The notes under the pieces: model-generated
Told to the model about the DNA's origin: nothing
What the model saw: only the letters and a program-made list of their open reading frames with translations
Database searches by the model: none
Program-made: the position numbers and the translations under genes
DNA from: Colimorpha_A sp045533115
GTDB lineage: Bacteria; Bacillota; Clostridia; Oscillospirales; CAG-272
Assembly (NCBI GenBank): GCA_045533115.1
Contig: JAZSHF010000057.1
Coordinates: 1-30,920, forward strand
DNA: 30,920 bases
Direction of reading: 5' to 3'
In this document: positions 6,761 through 15,022 of the stretch, one piece after another
Layout of the letters: each line of letters starts with the position of its first letter
Numbering within the stretch: the stretch's first letter is position 1

Positions 6761-7594
6761 ATGAACAAAAGTGTAACCTTTGCTCGCCCGCAAAATTTTG
6801 ATCTCGATCTTATATTCGACTGCGGCCAATCCTTCCGCTTCGTTAAAAGCAGCGACCGTTCCTACTCGGGAATTGCCTTTGGCAGAGTTGTTGATTTTAT
6901 TCAGGAAGAGGACACCATAACGATCGTCGGCGCGGACGAATATGATTTTGACCGCATATGGAAGCGTTATTTGGCGCTTGATATTGATTATTCGGTTTTG
7001 AGAAGCGAGATAATCTCCTCGCGCCCCGACGACGAGGTCTTAAAAAACGCTATGGAATACGGCGCAGGCATTCGGCTTCTCCGTCAGGAAAAATGGGAAA
7101 CGCTTTGCTCCTTTATTATTTCACAAAACAACAATATTCCGAGAATTAGATCGCTTATTGAGGCGTTATCAAGGGAATACGGTGAACGGCTTGAAAGCTA
7201 CTCTGTCGGTGAATTTCACGCCTTTCCGTCGGCAAAGACGGTTGCCGATATAGGAATAGAGAAGCTCCGCGAGCTGAAGGTCGGCTTCCGTGCCCCCTAC
7301 ATACACGATGCGGCAACCAAGGTCGCGTCGGGAAAGCTTGATCTCGATATGCTCGATGATCTTCCGACAGATGAGCTTCTGACATCGCTTATGAGCATAA
7401 AGGGTGTCGGGCTTAAGGTTGCTTCCTGCGTTGCGCTTTTCGCCTACGGGCGGCTTGACTGCTTTCCCATTGACGTTTGGGTAAAGCGAGTTCTTGAGAA
7501 ATATTATCCCGACGGCTTTGACCATACGGCTCTTCCCAACACGGCGGGGCTCGTTCAACAGTATCTTTTCTATTACGAAAGGTTCAGACAATGA
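6761..7594 (+). CDS. ogg: 8-oxoguanine DNA glycosylase (Ogg1/AlkA-type, HhH-GPD)
   Basis: This enzyme removes oxidised guanine from DNA and nicks the abasic site. The 277 residues comprise an N-terminal OGG beta domain (about 5-110) with FDCGQSFRF, then a helical HhH-GPD domain. The helix-hairpin-helix reads IKGVGLKVASC, and its K219 corresponds to the Schiff-base lysine of Ogg1 (K249 in human). PIDVWV supplies the catalytic Asp (D238). There is no C-terminal iron-sulfur cluster motif, as expected for Ogg1 rather than MutY or Nth. It is the first gene of a four-gene operon, and its stop overlaps the next start as ATGA. Closest to the bacterial Ogg type known from Clostridium. Confidence 0.92.
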   Translation: MNKSVTFARPQNFDLDLIFDCGQSFRFVKSSDRSYSGIAFGRVVDFIQEEDTITIVGADEYDFDRIWKRYLALDIDYSVLRSEIISSRPDDEVLKNAMEYGAGIRLLRQEKWETLCSFIISQNNNIPRIRSLIEALSREYGERLESYSVGEFHAFPSAKTVADIGIEKLRELKVGFRAPYIHDAATKVASGKLDLDMLDDLPTDELLTSLMSIKGVGLKVASCVALFAYGRLDCFPIDVWVKRVLEKYYPDGFDHTALPNTAGLVQQYLFYYERFRQ

Positions 7595-8766
7595 TAGGGC
7601 TTTTGGCTAAAATCTTCATCAAAAATAAGGACGCTTCCGATTCATCTGTGCGCTCTAAATACGGTATACTTTGCGGTGTCGTCGGAATAATTCTCAACGT
7701 TATCCTCTGCATAGCGAAGCTTACGGTATCGCTCATCACCGGCTCGGTCGCGATAAGCGCTGATGCGTTTAACAACCTTGGTGACGCGGGCTCGTCGGTC
7801 ATTACACTTATCGGCTTCAAGCTTGCAGATCAGAAGCCGGACGAGGGACATCCGTTTGGTCACGGCAGAATGGAATATCTGTCGGCACTCGTGGTTTCGA
7901 TGCTCATTATGCTGATGGGCTTTGAGCTCGGAAAGACCTCTGTTTCGAAGATAATGGGGGGCAACAGTCCCACATTTAGTTACGTTGCCATCATCGTGCT
8001 CGGACTATCAGTTTTAGTCAAGCTATACATATTCTTATACAACAGAAATATCGGCAGGAAGATCAATTCCTCCGCTATGAAGGCAACTGCCGTCGATTCG
8101 CTCACTGACTGCATTTCGACGGGCGCAGTCCTTATCTGTACCGTTCTTTCTCGCTTCGTCGATTTCAACTTCGACGGTTGGTGCGGACTCGTCATTTCCG
8201 CGTTCATCATTTTCTCGGGCATCAAGGCGGCAAAGGAGACAGTTGATCCGCTGCTCGGTACGCCTCCCGAAAGTGAGTTTGTCGATAAGGTCAAGGATAT
8301 CGTTTCCTCCTACCCAGAGATAGTCGGCATACACGACCTGATCGTACACAATTACGGCCCCGGCAGAGTTATGATAAGCCTGCACGCCGAGGTTTCACAG
8401 TCGATAGATATCTTGATTGCTCACGATATAATCGACAATGCAGAGGTTCGTCTTGCCGAGGAGCTGAACTGCAGCGCGGTCATACATCTCGATCCCATCG
8501 CGACCGACGACGAAAAAGTGAACGAGGTCAGACGTCAGGTTTCTGAGCTTGCCAAGGCGATAGATCCCCTTATTACGATTCACGACTTCCGTATGGTCGT
8601 CGGTGATACTCACACTAATTTGATCTTCGATATGGCTGTTCCCTTTTCTCTGAAGAAGAGCGACGACGAGATCAAAAAAGAAATGGCTCGGCTCGTTAAG
8701 ATAATCGACGAAAAGTATCTTACCGTGATCTGCGTTGACAAAGAGTTTATTAAGGACGGAAAGTAA
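7591..8766 (+). CDS. Cation diffusion facilitator (CDF) metal exporter, probably Mn-type
   Basis: This is a metal/proton antiporter of the cytoplasmic membrane, 391 residues, with six predicted helices in residues 24-212. The metal site shows N61-x3-D65 in TM2 (ADAFNNLGD) and D169-x3-D173 in TM5 (DSLTD). TM5 lacks the HxxxD typical of zinc exporters, and DxxxD is associated with manganese-type CDFs, so Mn(II) or Fe(II) is the likely substrate (inference). The conserved GHPFGHGRMEY loop is present. The cytoplasmic part is longer than usual: two consecutive ferredoxin-like domains, about 226-302 and 308-388. The start overlaps the ogg stop by 4 bases. Confidence 0.93.
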   Translation: MIGLLAKIFIKNKDASDSSVRSKYGILCGVVGIILNVILCIAKLTVSLITGSVAISADAFNNLGDAGSSVITLIGFKLADQKPDEGHPFGHGRMEYLSALVVSMLIMLMGFELGKTSVSKIMGGNSPTFSYVAIIVLGLSVLVKLYIFLYNRNIGRKINSSAMKATAVDSLTDCISTGAVLICTVLSRFVDFNFDGWCGLVISAFIIFSGIKAAKETVDPLLGTPPESEFVDKVKDIVSSYPEIVGIHDLIVHNYGPGRVMISLHAEVSQSIDILIAHDIIDNAEVRLAEELNCSAVIHLDPIATDDEKVNEVRRQVSELAKAIDPLITIHDFRMVVGDTHTNLIFDMAVPFSLKKSDDEIKKEMARLVKIIDEKYLTVICVDKEFIKDGK

Positions 8767-8769
8767 CTG

Positions 8770-9126
8770 ATGGATTTTTGGAAGGAATTTTCTAAAACGG
8801 TGACAAGTGCCGCCGAGGGCACCGTCAAGGGTGCCGAAAAGCTTACCGATATGGCAAAGCTAAAATATAAGATCTCGTCCCTCAACACTAAATTGACCGA
8901 CGCTTATACCGATCTCGGCAAGCTTCGTTACTCCGAAAAAAACGGCACTGCCGTTACCGATGAAGCCTACTCCGAGCTTTTTGATAGGATCGACGAGCTT
9001 AATATTCAGATTGCCGAGGCGGAGACCGAGCTTTACGATCTTATGAATTTTGTGTCCTGCGCCAAGTGTGGAACAAGAATGAAAAAGGATTGCCGATACT
9101 GTCCGAAGTGCGGCGAAAAGCATTAA
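8770..9126 (+). CDS. Small coiled-coil protein with a C-terminal zinc ribbon
   Basis: 118 residues. An N-terminal amphipathic segment (1-30) precedes a coiled coil (about 31-90), and the C-terminal CAKCG...CPKCG ribbon (about 97-115) should bind one zinc. No catalytic motif is seen. Similar short proteins are widespread in Clostridia without known function. It lies 3 bases after the metal exporter and 1 base before the ABC-F start, so it belongs to the same transcript. Its role in that operon is unknown. Confidence 0.8.
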   Translation: MDFWKEFSKTVTSAAEGTVKGAEKLTDMAKLKYKISSLNTKLTDAYTDLGKLRYSEKNGTAVTDEAYSELFDRIDELNIQIAEAETELYDLMNFVSCAKCGTRMKKDCRYCPKCGEKH

Positions 9127-9127
9127 A

Positions 9128-11029
9128 ATGATAGCACTGAACTGTGAAAGCATCTCGCTTTCCTTTGGCATTGACGAGGTCTTGAAGGACGTTTCATTTG
9201 CCGTTAAGGAAGGCGAAAAGCTCGGAATTATCGGTGTCAACGGCGCGGGAAAATCGTCGCTGTTCTCGATAATTTCAGGTAAGCGCGAGCCGAGCGGCGG
9301 CGCTTACTATATTGCAAAAAATCATACCGTCGGTATGCTTGAGCAGAATATTTCTTACGAGAGCTCAAGAACTATTCTTGAGGAAGCATACTCCGCATTT
9401 GCCGAGCTTATCGAGGACGAAAAGCGTCTTGAGGAGCTTCGGGGTCAGGCGGAGAAAAGCGGCAGCGAGGAGGATGCGAAGCGTTTTTCGTCGCTTCAAG
9501 AAAGCTTTACCCGACGCGGCGGCTATGAATTCCGCTCGCGCTGTAAGGGTATCCTCAAAAACCTCGGACTTCCCGAGCAGCTTTGGGACAAGCCCGTTTC
9601 GTCGCTCAGCGGCGGACAAAAGACGCGCCTTTCACTTACCTGTCTGCTTCTGACTGATCCCGACATTCTTATGCTTGACGAGCCGACGAACCATCTTGAC
9701 GTCTCGGCTCTCTTTTGGCTTGAAAGCCATCTTAAGGCAAGCAAAAAAACCGTTCTTATAATTTCGCACGACCGATATTTTCTTGACAGTATCGTCGACT
9801 CCGTGCTTGAGATCGAAAACTGCAAGGGCAAGGTCTATAAGGGTAATTACACCGACTACGTCAAGCAAAAGGAGATCGACCGCGAGCTTGAGGAGCGTCA
9901 CTACCGCAATCAGCAAAAGGAAATCAAGCGTATTGAAGCGTATATTGAGCAACAGAGGCGATGGAACCGCGAGCGCAATATAATTGCCGCGGAAAGCCGC
10001 CAGAAGCAGCTTGACAAGATGGAAAAGCTCGACCGACCCGAAAATCTACCCGATTCCGTGCGTATGCGCTTTGAGCTTTCGGGCGAAAGCGGAAACGACG
10101 TTATGTCGGTCAGCCGTTTGCGGAAGTCGTATCCTTCAAGACAGCTTTTTGATAACGTGACATTTCAGGTCAAAAAGCACGACCGTCTTTTCATCACCGG
10201 TGAAAACGGCTGCGGAAAATCGACTCTCATCAAAATTCTTGCAGGGCGTCTTTCCGCCGACAGCGGCTCCGTTCTTCTCGGTTCAAACGTAAAGATCGGT
10301 TATTACGATCAGGAAAATCAGGATCTTCATCCGTCAAGTACCGTTCTTGACGAGCTTTGGAATACTTACCCGACGATGACTGAAACGGTGCTTCGTAATA
10401 CGCTTGCACTCTTTCTTTTCAAGGGTGACGACGTTTACAAGCGCGTTTCCCTGCTCAGCGGTGGAGAGAAGGCACGTCTTACCCTATCCAAGCTGATGCT
10501 TTCCAAGATGAATCTTCTCATCCTCGACGAGCCGACGAACCATCTTGATATCGTTTCGCGTGAGCGTCTTGAAAAGGCAATCTCCGATTTTGAGGGAACC
10601 GTTATTGCCGTATCGCACGACCGTTATTTCGTCAACAAACTCGCAACCCGTATTGCGGATTTCGGAACGTTTCAAAGCGGAAGCGTGTATGTTTATGAGG
10701 GAGATTACAAATCGTTTCTCGATTACAAAAACAGGCTTAGCGCCTCTGAGTCAAAGAATGCTAAGCCCGAGGTAATGACCGCGTCGAAGGAGCAGTATCT
10801 TAACGCTAAGCGCGATCAGGCTGACAAGCGCAAGCAGGAGCGCAGGATCGTCAAGGCAAAGGAGGATATTGAGCGCCTTGAAAAGAGAATTGAGGAGCTG
10901 AATGCCGAAATGTCGGGCGACGTTGCATTTGACTACGTTAAGCTTGCCGCTCTTTCATCGGAATACGACGAATGCGAAGCGAAGCTTATGGAGCTTTACG
11001 AGCTTCTTGACTCCTTATCCGAGTTATGA
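9128..11029 (+). CDS. ABC-F ATPase, YdiF/Uup-like, with C-terminal coiled coil
   Basis: 633 residues with two complete ABC cassettes. NBD1 has Walker A GVNGAGKSS (36-44), LSGGQ (160-164) and DEPTNHLD (184-191). NBD2 has GENGCGKST (358-366), LSGGE (443-447) and DEPTNHLD (467-474). The inter-domain linker (about 245-300) is charged and helical, and residues 555-631 form the coiled-coil C-terminal domain seen in Uup and YdiF. Members bind ribosomes and help resolve stalled or blocked translation, and some give antibiotic resistance. The linker is not long enough to assign a resistance subtype by eye. It is the last gene of the ogg operon, 1 base after the zinc-ribbon gene, probably translated by coupling. 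Confidence 0.93.
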   Translation: MIALNCESISLSFGIDEVLKDVSFAVKEGEKLGIIGVNGAGKSSLFSIISGKREPSGGAYYIAKNHTVGMLEQNISYESSRTILEEAYSAFAELIEDEKRLEELRGQAEKSGSEEDAKRFSSLQESFTRRGGYEFRSRCKGILKNLGLPEQLWDKPVSSLSGGQKTRLSLTCLLLTDPDILMLDEPTNHLDVSALFWLESHLKASKKTVLIISHDRYFLDSIVDSVLEIENCKGKVYKGNYTDYVKQKEIDRELEERHYRNQQKEIKRIEAYIEQQRRWNRERNIIAAESRQKQLDKMEKLDRPENLPDSVRMRFELSGESGNDVMSVSRLRKSYPSRQLFDNVTFQVKKHDRLFITGENGCGKSTLIKILAGRLSADSGSVLLGSNVKIGYYDQENQDLHPSSTVLDELWNTYPTMTETVLRNTLALFLFKGDDVYKRVSLLSGGEKARLTLSKLMLSKMNLLILDEPTNHLDIVSRERLEKAISDFEGTVIAVSHDRYFVNKLATRIADFGTFQSGSVYVYEGDYKSFLDYKNRLSASESKNAKPEVMTASKEQYLNAKRDQADKRKQERRIVKAKEDIERLEKRIEELNAEMSGDVAFDYVKLAALSSEYDECEAKLMELYELLDSLSEL

Positions 11030-11031
11030 AA

Positions 11032-11067
11032 TTATAACCTGCGGAAATTTCCGCAGGTTATAAAATA
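11032..11067 (+). terminator. Terminator of the ogg operon
   Basis: A perfect 32-base palindrome, TTATAACCTGCGGAAA and its complement, just after the ABC-F stop. Only a weak T tract follows. Confidence 0.75.
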
Positions 11068-11082
11068 TTTTGCAAAAAGCTA

Positions 11083-11111
11083 TTGACAAACGGTTTCGAA
11101 TCTGTTATAAT
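11083..11111 (+). promoter_or_regulatory. Promoter of tRNA-Thr
   Basis: Full consensus: TTGACA, 17 bases, TATAAT, plus an upstream TG. It ends 13 bases before the tRNA. Confidence 0.9.
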
Positions 11112-11124
11112 ATCAACCGTTGAC

Positions 11125-11200
11125 GCTGCTATGGCTCAGTTGGTAGAGCACATCCTTGGTAAGGATGAGGTCATCAGTTCGACTCTGATTAGCAGCTCCA
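11125..11200 (+). tRNA. tRNA-Thr (anticodon GGT)
   Basis: The cloverleaf is complete. The acceptor stem GCTGCTA pairs with TAGCAGC, and the D arm reads GCTCAGTTGGTAGAGC. The anticodon stem CATCC/GGATG encloses loop TTGGTAA, with anticodon GGT reading ACC and ACT. The T arm reads ATCAG-TTCGACT-CTGAT, and the 3' CCA is encoded. It has its own promoter and terminator. Confidence 0.97.
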
Positions 11201-11233
11201 AAAATCCCGTTCACAAATGTGAACGGGATTTTT
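11200..11233. terminator. Bidirectional terminator after tRNA-Thr
   Basis: AAAAATCCCGTTCACA pairs with TGTGAACGGGATTTTT. Being symmetric, it ends both the tRNA transcript and the convergent polyvalent-protein gene, whose stop is at 11237. Confidence 0.88.
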
Positions 11234-11236
11234 ACT

Positions 11237-13987
11237 TTACTCCTTCACTTCAAGCTCATCTTCAACAGTTCCGTTGTAAATTTCAGTCGCAACCTCGCGG
11301 AACATCTCGGTAACGGTATCAGCGTCAACCTTACCGCCCTTGTTGTTATAAACCTTCTCGAACATCTCGCGGTACTTCTTCTCGACGTTCCCGTACCACG
11401 CTTCGCTTCCATACGCACCGATTATGCCGTTAAGAAACTTTCTCACGGACGAGCCGTCAATGTGCTTACCGCGTTCATTAAGGAATTTTTCGACGAGAGC
11501 CGCGTTACTCTCCTTGTTTGCTCTCGTTTCCGCGATCATATCAGCGAAGCTTTGAGAATCGCTTCCGTCGAGGACTTCTTCGGTGACGGACATACGACCG
11601 TCGGTATCATTTTCGGAATTTTGCATAGACTGGGTATTGACAACGCCATCGTCTTGTGTTACAATGGGTTTGTCAATCAAGGCATTGCCCGAGTTATTCA
11701 GGAGAGCTTGTCCTCTCTGTATCGGGGATGCCTTGATATTTTTATTTTCACGAAGTCTTATTGTATAAACGTATCCCTCGTCTCCTCCGTATTGCTTTTT
11801 AACATCGGCGAGAAGATCAAAAACTTTACCGTCTATCTGCACCGTCTTAATAAAGTAGTCAAAATAATCAGTGTTATTGTGACCTTTTTTATCCTTCCCG
11901 CTACCGTCATAGTTTGAATTTTCGACAAGTTCAAAAACATAACCGTCCGCTCCCGTGTTAATCAGAGCATCGCGCCCCGCATCATCAGAACGTGAATCTC
12001 CGAATATAGCTTTTGAAGCATTCTGCCGGTCAAATTCTGCATAATAAACGTGACCGTTTCTTTCAAATTTTGCCGTTCTTCCGCGATATTGTTTCTCTAT
12101 AAATGACAAATAACGTTTCTTACGCTCTTTCCAAGGAAGGTTTAACACCTCTTCGCTCGTCTCGTACACTTCGATTCCGTCAGCGGTATATCCCGACAAG
12201 CTGTAACGTATATCCTCATTCTCCGCGTTGAATCTCTCCGAAAGCGGGATAACGTTTCCGTTGTCGTCGTAGGTTACGGGATCGGCGGATTTGACTTGTG
12301 ACGGAGAAAATACCGAATACTCGCCCCAGCCCTCGCTATCCATATCGGCACACCAACCTTCATATCCTCGCTCTTTGAGCCATTCAACTTGTTGCCTTTT
12401 GTCCCTGAGTTTGTAAAATTCTGTCGGTTGATTGTCGTAATCAGCGAGATTCCTGTCGGTCAAATAAACCTCATATATATTCTTTCCGTAAGCCGCTGCG
12501 TCTTCGCGGTTTTCTGCGAAGAAGTAAGAACCCTCACGCGGTGACATTTCGTCGGGATCGAACTGCGTAAACCTTGCGCTCGTGCCGTGGTATGCTTTTA
12601 TCGTATACCCCGCCGCTTTCGCCGCTTCGTCAACCATTCTCTGCGCGGTCTCCATATCGCCGTTTTCAACGGCGGAGAGGTAGTCGGAATCGGTTTCGGG
12701 GGAAAGGGAAAATTTATTGCCGCTTAATAACCCGTTAGCAGTCTCTTTGCCTCCTCGTCCTGTTCCGGTGTCAGTTCCACGTATTCCTCGTCCCCTGTGT
12801 ACTCCGCGTTCGGATCCAATTGACCAAGAGCCATCATCCTGTCCATCTTCGCCCACCCCCAGTCTTCCTTCACGGGAAGGTTCAGTGCTTGTCGAGATAT
12901 CAGGTTTTCTCGCATCTGTTCGTTGGTTATCATAAGAATCAACTCCGTATCTTTTGAATTTCCTTGCTTCATTTTCAGTATAACCAATTTCTATAAGATT
13001 GTCAATAAACTTTGCATCTTCCTCCGCTCTGTTATAGATCTCTCCATTATTTTCTGCACGATTTGCGGCGAGGTCTGCTTCGGTCATTTCTCTTCTTTTT
13101 TTATCTGCGGTGTTTCTTGCTTCTATTTCTCCATAATAATTCGAATAAGCAAATATTGATGCGGTTTCAAAGTTTCTCTCGAACCCGGGCTTAAGCTCAA
13201 GCCCATTGGTATCAAGATAATCACTAAACCTACGCTCGACCTCGCGCACAACATACTTTCTCTTTCCTTCAGCAGATTTTATCGCGTTGAATTCGGGTTT
13301 GTTTTTGACCTCGTCATACGCTTTGTTGAATAGATAGTGCCCTGCACTTTCTCTATTCATACCGCCTGTAAGCTTTTCTATATGTTGGATTACATGCTGA
13401 ATTTCGTGAAGAAACGCCTCTTTTGCCTGATCATCATTGAGGTCTCGTTTAATCTTTATCGTTTTACTCTTATGATCGAAAGAACCGAGTCTGTCTCGCA
13501 CCCCGTCAACTATATCGAGAACCTGAACCTTATAATCTCTAATTTCGGGGTACGCCGAAAACAGTCTGTCGTGCTTTACATAATCCTTTACATATTGGGG
13601 TTGCTCTACATAACCGTTGAGATCGACGTCCATTTCACTGTCGCTTATTTCGTATCTGCGTTTACCGTCTTTGCCGATAAACCACCAAGCGGGATTTAGT
13701 TCATCAGCAATCAATGCGCTTTCGCCAACGACGCTCATTTTTGTGTCGCTTTCCGCGCCGTTTTCTCCCTCGGTGACCGTTTGCTCATCCTTGACAGATT
13801 CGTTCGTCTCCGTTGATTTCTGCGCCTTTCGCGCGGCTCTTGCTCGCTCTCTGCGCTCTGCTCTTTCTGCCGCGTCTGCCTCGCGGGTTTCCTTATCACG
13901 TGCGGCAACCTCTGCCTTCTTTGCAGTGAGCTTTTCCTGGCTTCCGTAGGCACTGTCGGACATGCTCTTGAGCTTTTTAGCGAGCAA
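11237..13987 (-). CDS. Large polyvalent protein with peptidase-like and ADP-ribosyltransferase-like domains, probably 5'-truncated
   Basis: From the TTG at 13987 it has 916 residues. In order: an Ala/Arg/Glu-rich coiled segment (20-60); a zincin-like LPD23-type domain (about 130-300) with HEIQH (194-198) and GEIEAR (286-291); a low-complexity Gly/Arg linker (370-425); an ADP-ribosyltransferase-like domain (about 463-570) with KAYHGTSARF and SYFFAENREDAAAYG; the conserved tail KSADPVTYDDNGNVIPLSER; an LPD-type or nuclease-like domain (about 605-750); and a helical C-terminus (810-905). Such polyvalent proteins are carried by phages and conjugative elements, usually as parts of far larger proteins. 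The frame stays open upstream to the stop at 14129-14131 without ATG, GTG or CTG and without a convincing ribosome binding site. The true start is probably lost. Activities are inferred. Confidence 0.78.
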   Translation of the reverse strand: MLAKKLKSMSDSAYGSQEKLTAKKAEVAARDKETREADAAERAERRERARAARKAQKSTETNESVKDEQTVTEGENGAESDTKMSVVGESALIADELNPAWWFIGKDGKRRYEISDSEMDVDLNGYVEQPQYVKDYVKHDRLFSAYPEIRDYKVQVLDIVDGVRDRLGSFDHKSKTIKIKRDLNDDQAKEAFLHEIQHVIQHIEKLTGGMNRESAGHYLFNKAYDEVKNKPEFNAIKSAEGKRKYVVREVERRFSDYLDTNGLELKPGFERNFETASIFAYSNYYGEIEARNTADKKRREMTEADLAANRAENNGEIYNRAEEDAKFIDNLIEIGYTENEARKFKRYGVDSYDNQRTDARKPDISTSTEPSREGRLGVGEDGQDDGSWSIGSERGVHRGRGIRGTDTGTGRGGKETANGLLSGNKFSLSPETDSDYLSAVENGDMETAQRMVDEAAKAAGYTIKAYHGTSARFTQFDPDEMSPREGSYFFAENREDAAAYGKNIYEVYLTDRNLADYDNQPTEFYKLRDKRQQVEWLKERGYEGWCADMDSEGWGEYSVFSPSQVKSADPVTYDDNGNVIPLSERFNAENEDIRYSLSGYTADGIEVYETSEEVLNLPWKERKKRYLSFIEKQYRGRTAKFERNGHVYYAEFDRQNASKAIFGDSRSDDAGRDALINTGADGYVFELVENSNYDGSGKDKKGHNNTDYFDYFIKTVQIDGKVFDLLADVKKQYGGDEGYVYTIRLRENKNIKASPIQRGQALLNNSGNALIDKPIVTQDDGVVNTQSMQNSENDTDGRMSVTEEVLDGSDSQSFADMIAETRANKESNAALVEKFLNERGKHIDGSSVRKFLNGIIGAYGSEAWYGNVEKKYREMFEKVYNNKGGKVDADTVTEMFREVATEIYNGTVEDELEVKE

Positions 13988-14051
13988 ATCAACACGCTCT
14001 TTTCTGTCAAGTCCGCTTTCGGAGTACTTATGAATGATAATTTTGCAGTTC

Positions 14052-14080
14052 TTGACAATACGGCCGTTTTGTTTTATAAT
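14052..14080 (+). promoter_or_regulatory. Promoter of the four-helix membrane protein
   Basis: Perfect consensus TTGACA, 17 bases, TATAAT. It sits inside the open frame that continues upstream from the polyvalent gene, so the element/chromosome junction probably lies just before it. Confidence 0.88.
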
Positions 14081-14111
14081 GTTATTACAATCATTTTTAA
14101 GGCGGTTTATT

Positions 14112-14633
14112 ATGGGACACTCATCAAGTCATCACAAAAAGGATAATGAAAATATTTGGCTCGGCGCTCTCGGAGCGTTTCTCTTCTCGCTTATCGGTGC
14201 GGGTGTATATTTTCTTCTCAATGCGGTCGGGCTTATTGAGGCGATCGGCGGATTCATCGCCGTCTATTGCGCGATTATAGGATATTCGATATTTTCAAAA
14301 GGAGAGAGTAAAAGGGGCATTATCATATCGCTTGTTATTGCCGCTGCGGTGATAACCCTATCGTGGTTCTTTTGCTTCTGCTTCAACGCTGTCGATCAGA
14401 TCAACAAACAGGCAAGTGCACTCCCAGAGGAATTAAGGTACACTATCTCGATCGCCGACTTTTTTCCAAAAAGCTTTGCCGTGATCGCAAAGCAGCCTTC
14501 GATACTTATCTCCCTTGCTCTTGCGCTCGTTTTCGGCGCACTCGGTTATTTTAGCTATGCAAACGGTCTTTTCTACACAGGCAAGTCGAAAAAATCAAAG
14601 CATCGCAGTCACGGTCATCAGAGTCACGAATAA
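14112..14633 (+). CDS. Uncharacterised membrane protein with histidine-rich ends
   Basis: 173 residues from ATG 14112, chosen because AAGGCGG sits 6 bases upstream and the consensus promoter ends at 14080. An earlier in-frame ATG at 14034 lies before the promoter and cannot be used from it. Four membrane helices are predicted (about residues 14-36, 40-60, 67-92 and 132-155), with a 40-residue loop between helices 3 and 4. The N-terminus (GHSSSHHKK) and C-terminus (KHRSHGHQSHE) are rich in His and Lys, which might bind metal or simply face the cytoplasm. I do not recognise a family. Confidence 0.75.
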   Translation: MGHSSSHHKKDNENIWLGALGAFLFSLIGAGVYFLLNAVGLIEAIGGFIAVYCAIIGYSIFSKGESKRGIIISLVIAAAVITLSWFFCFCFNAVDQINKQASALPEELRYTISIADFFPKSFAVIAKQPSILISLALALVFGALGYFSYANGLFYTGKSKKSKHRSHGHQSHE

Positions 14634-14640
14634 TAAAACT

Positions 14641-14676
14641 CCGTCCGCACCGATTTCGGTACGGACGGCTTATTTT
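14641..14676. terminator. Bidirectional terminator between convergent genes
   Basis: A 13-bp stem with one mismatch (CCGTCCG...CGGACGG, 14641-14668) and a TTATTTTT tract on the + side. It separates the membrane-protein gene from the convergent PII-like gene. Confidence 0.8.
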
Positions 14677-15014
14677 TACTGTTCAGCTTTTGCCTCGGGC
14701 TTTCTTTCGGAAAATCCTACCACCTTGTCAACGGGAAGCGCAATGGCAATTCCCTGCCCCGGAGTATTAAGACCGACCGCATTATAGAGGGCGTGAAGGA
14801 TAGCATCTCGGTTTTCCTTTTTCACGATTATCATAACGATCTCCTTTTCCGGCTCGATCGTTATATTAAACATCTTTTCCGCTTCGATTCCCGCCGTTCC
14901 GCGCGCGTGGATCACCGTTCCGCCGCCCGCGCCCTGCGCTCTTGCCGCGTCCATTGCGGTCTCGGAGAAGCCCGAGTTTACTATACATAAAATTACTTCA
15001 TGTGTACTTTTCAT
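14676..15014 (-). CDS. PII-like signal protein (GlnB-type fold), gene 3 of the DUF1538 operon
   Basis: 112 residues from ATG 15014, which has GTGAG 7 bases upstream. That GTG is itself an in-frame alternative start 4 codons earlier. The ferredoxin-like PII fold is suggested by EVILCIVNSGFSETAMDAAR, GGGTVIHARG (nucleotide-contacting strand before the T-loop), EKEIVMIIVKKE and GLNTPGQGIAIALPVDKVVG. The T-loop is short (GTAGIEAEKMFNITIEP) and has no Tyr for uridylylation. It is therefore more likely an allosteric ligand sensor for the adjacent transporter than a classical GlnB. The ligand (adenine nucleotide or second messenger) is unknown. It lies 8 bases after the previous gene. Confidence 0.83.
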   Translation of the reverse strand: MKSTHEVILCIVNSGFSETAMDAARAQGAGGGTVIHARGTAGIEAEKMFNITIEPEKEIVMIIVKKENRDAILHALYNAVGLNTPGQGIAIALPVDKVVGFSERKPEAKAEQ

Positions 15015-15022
15015 TGTCTTTC

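Noticed and set aside
12724..12987. An 87-codon open frame inside the polyvalent gene on the same strand, ending ELTPEQDEEAKRLLTGY, which reads rather like a protein
   Set aside because: The main frame is continuous through here and gives the low-complexity Gly/Arg/Thr linker typical of these proteins, leading directly into the ART-like domain. No separate ribosome binding site was found. Overlapping coding is possible but unsupported.
11125..14050. Attachment-site duplication of the tRNA-Thr 3' end flanking the polyvalent gene
   Set aside because: I looked for CTGATTAGCAGCTCCA or a clear part of it near 14.0 kb and saw none, and no integrase is present. Only proximity supports integration at the tRNA.
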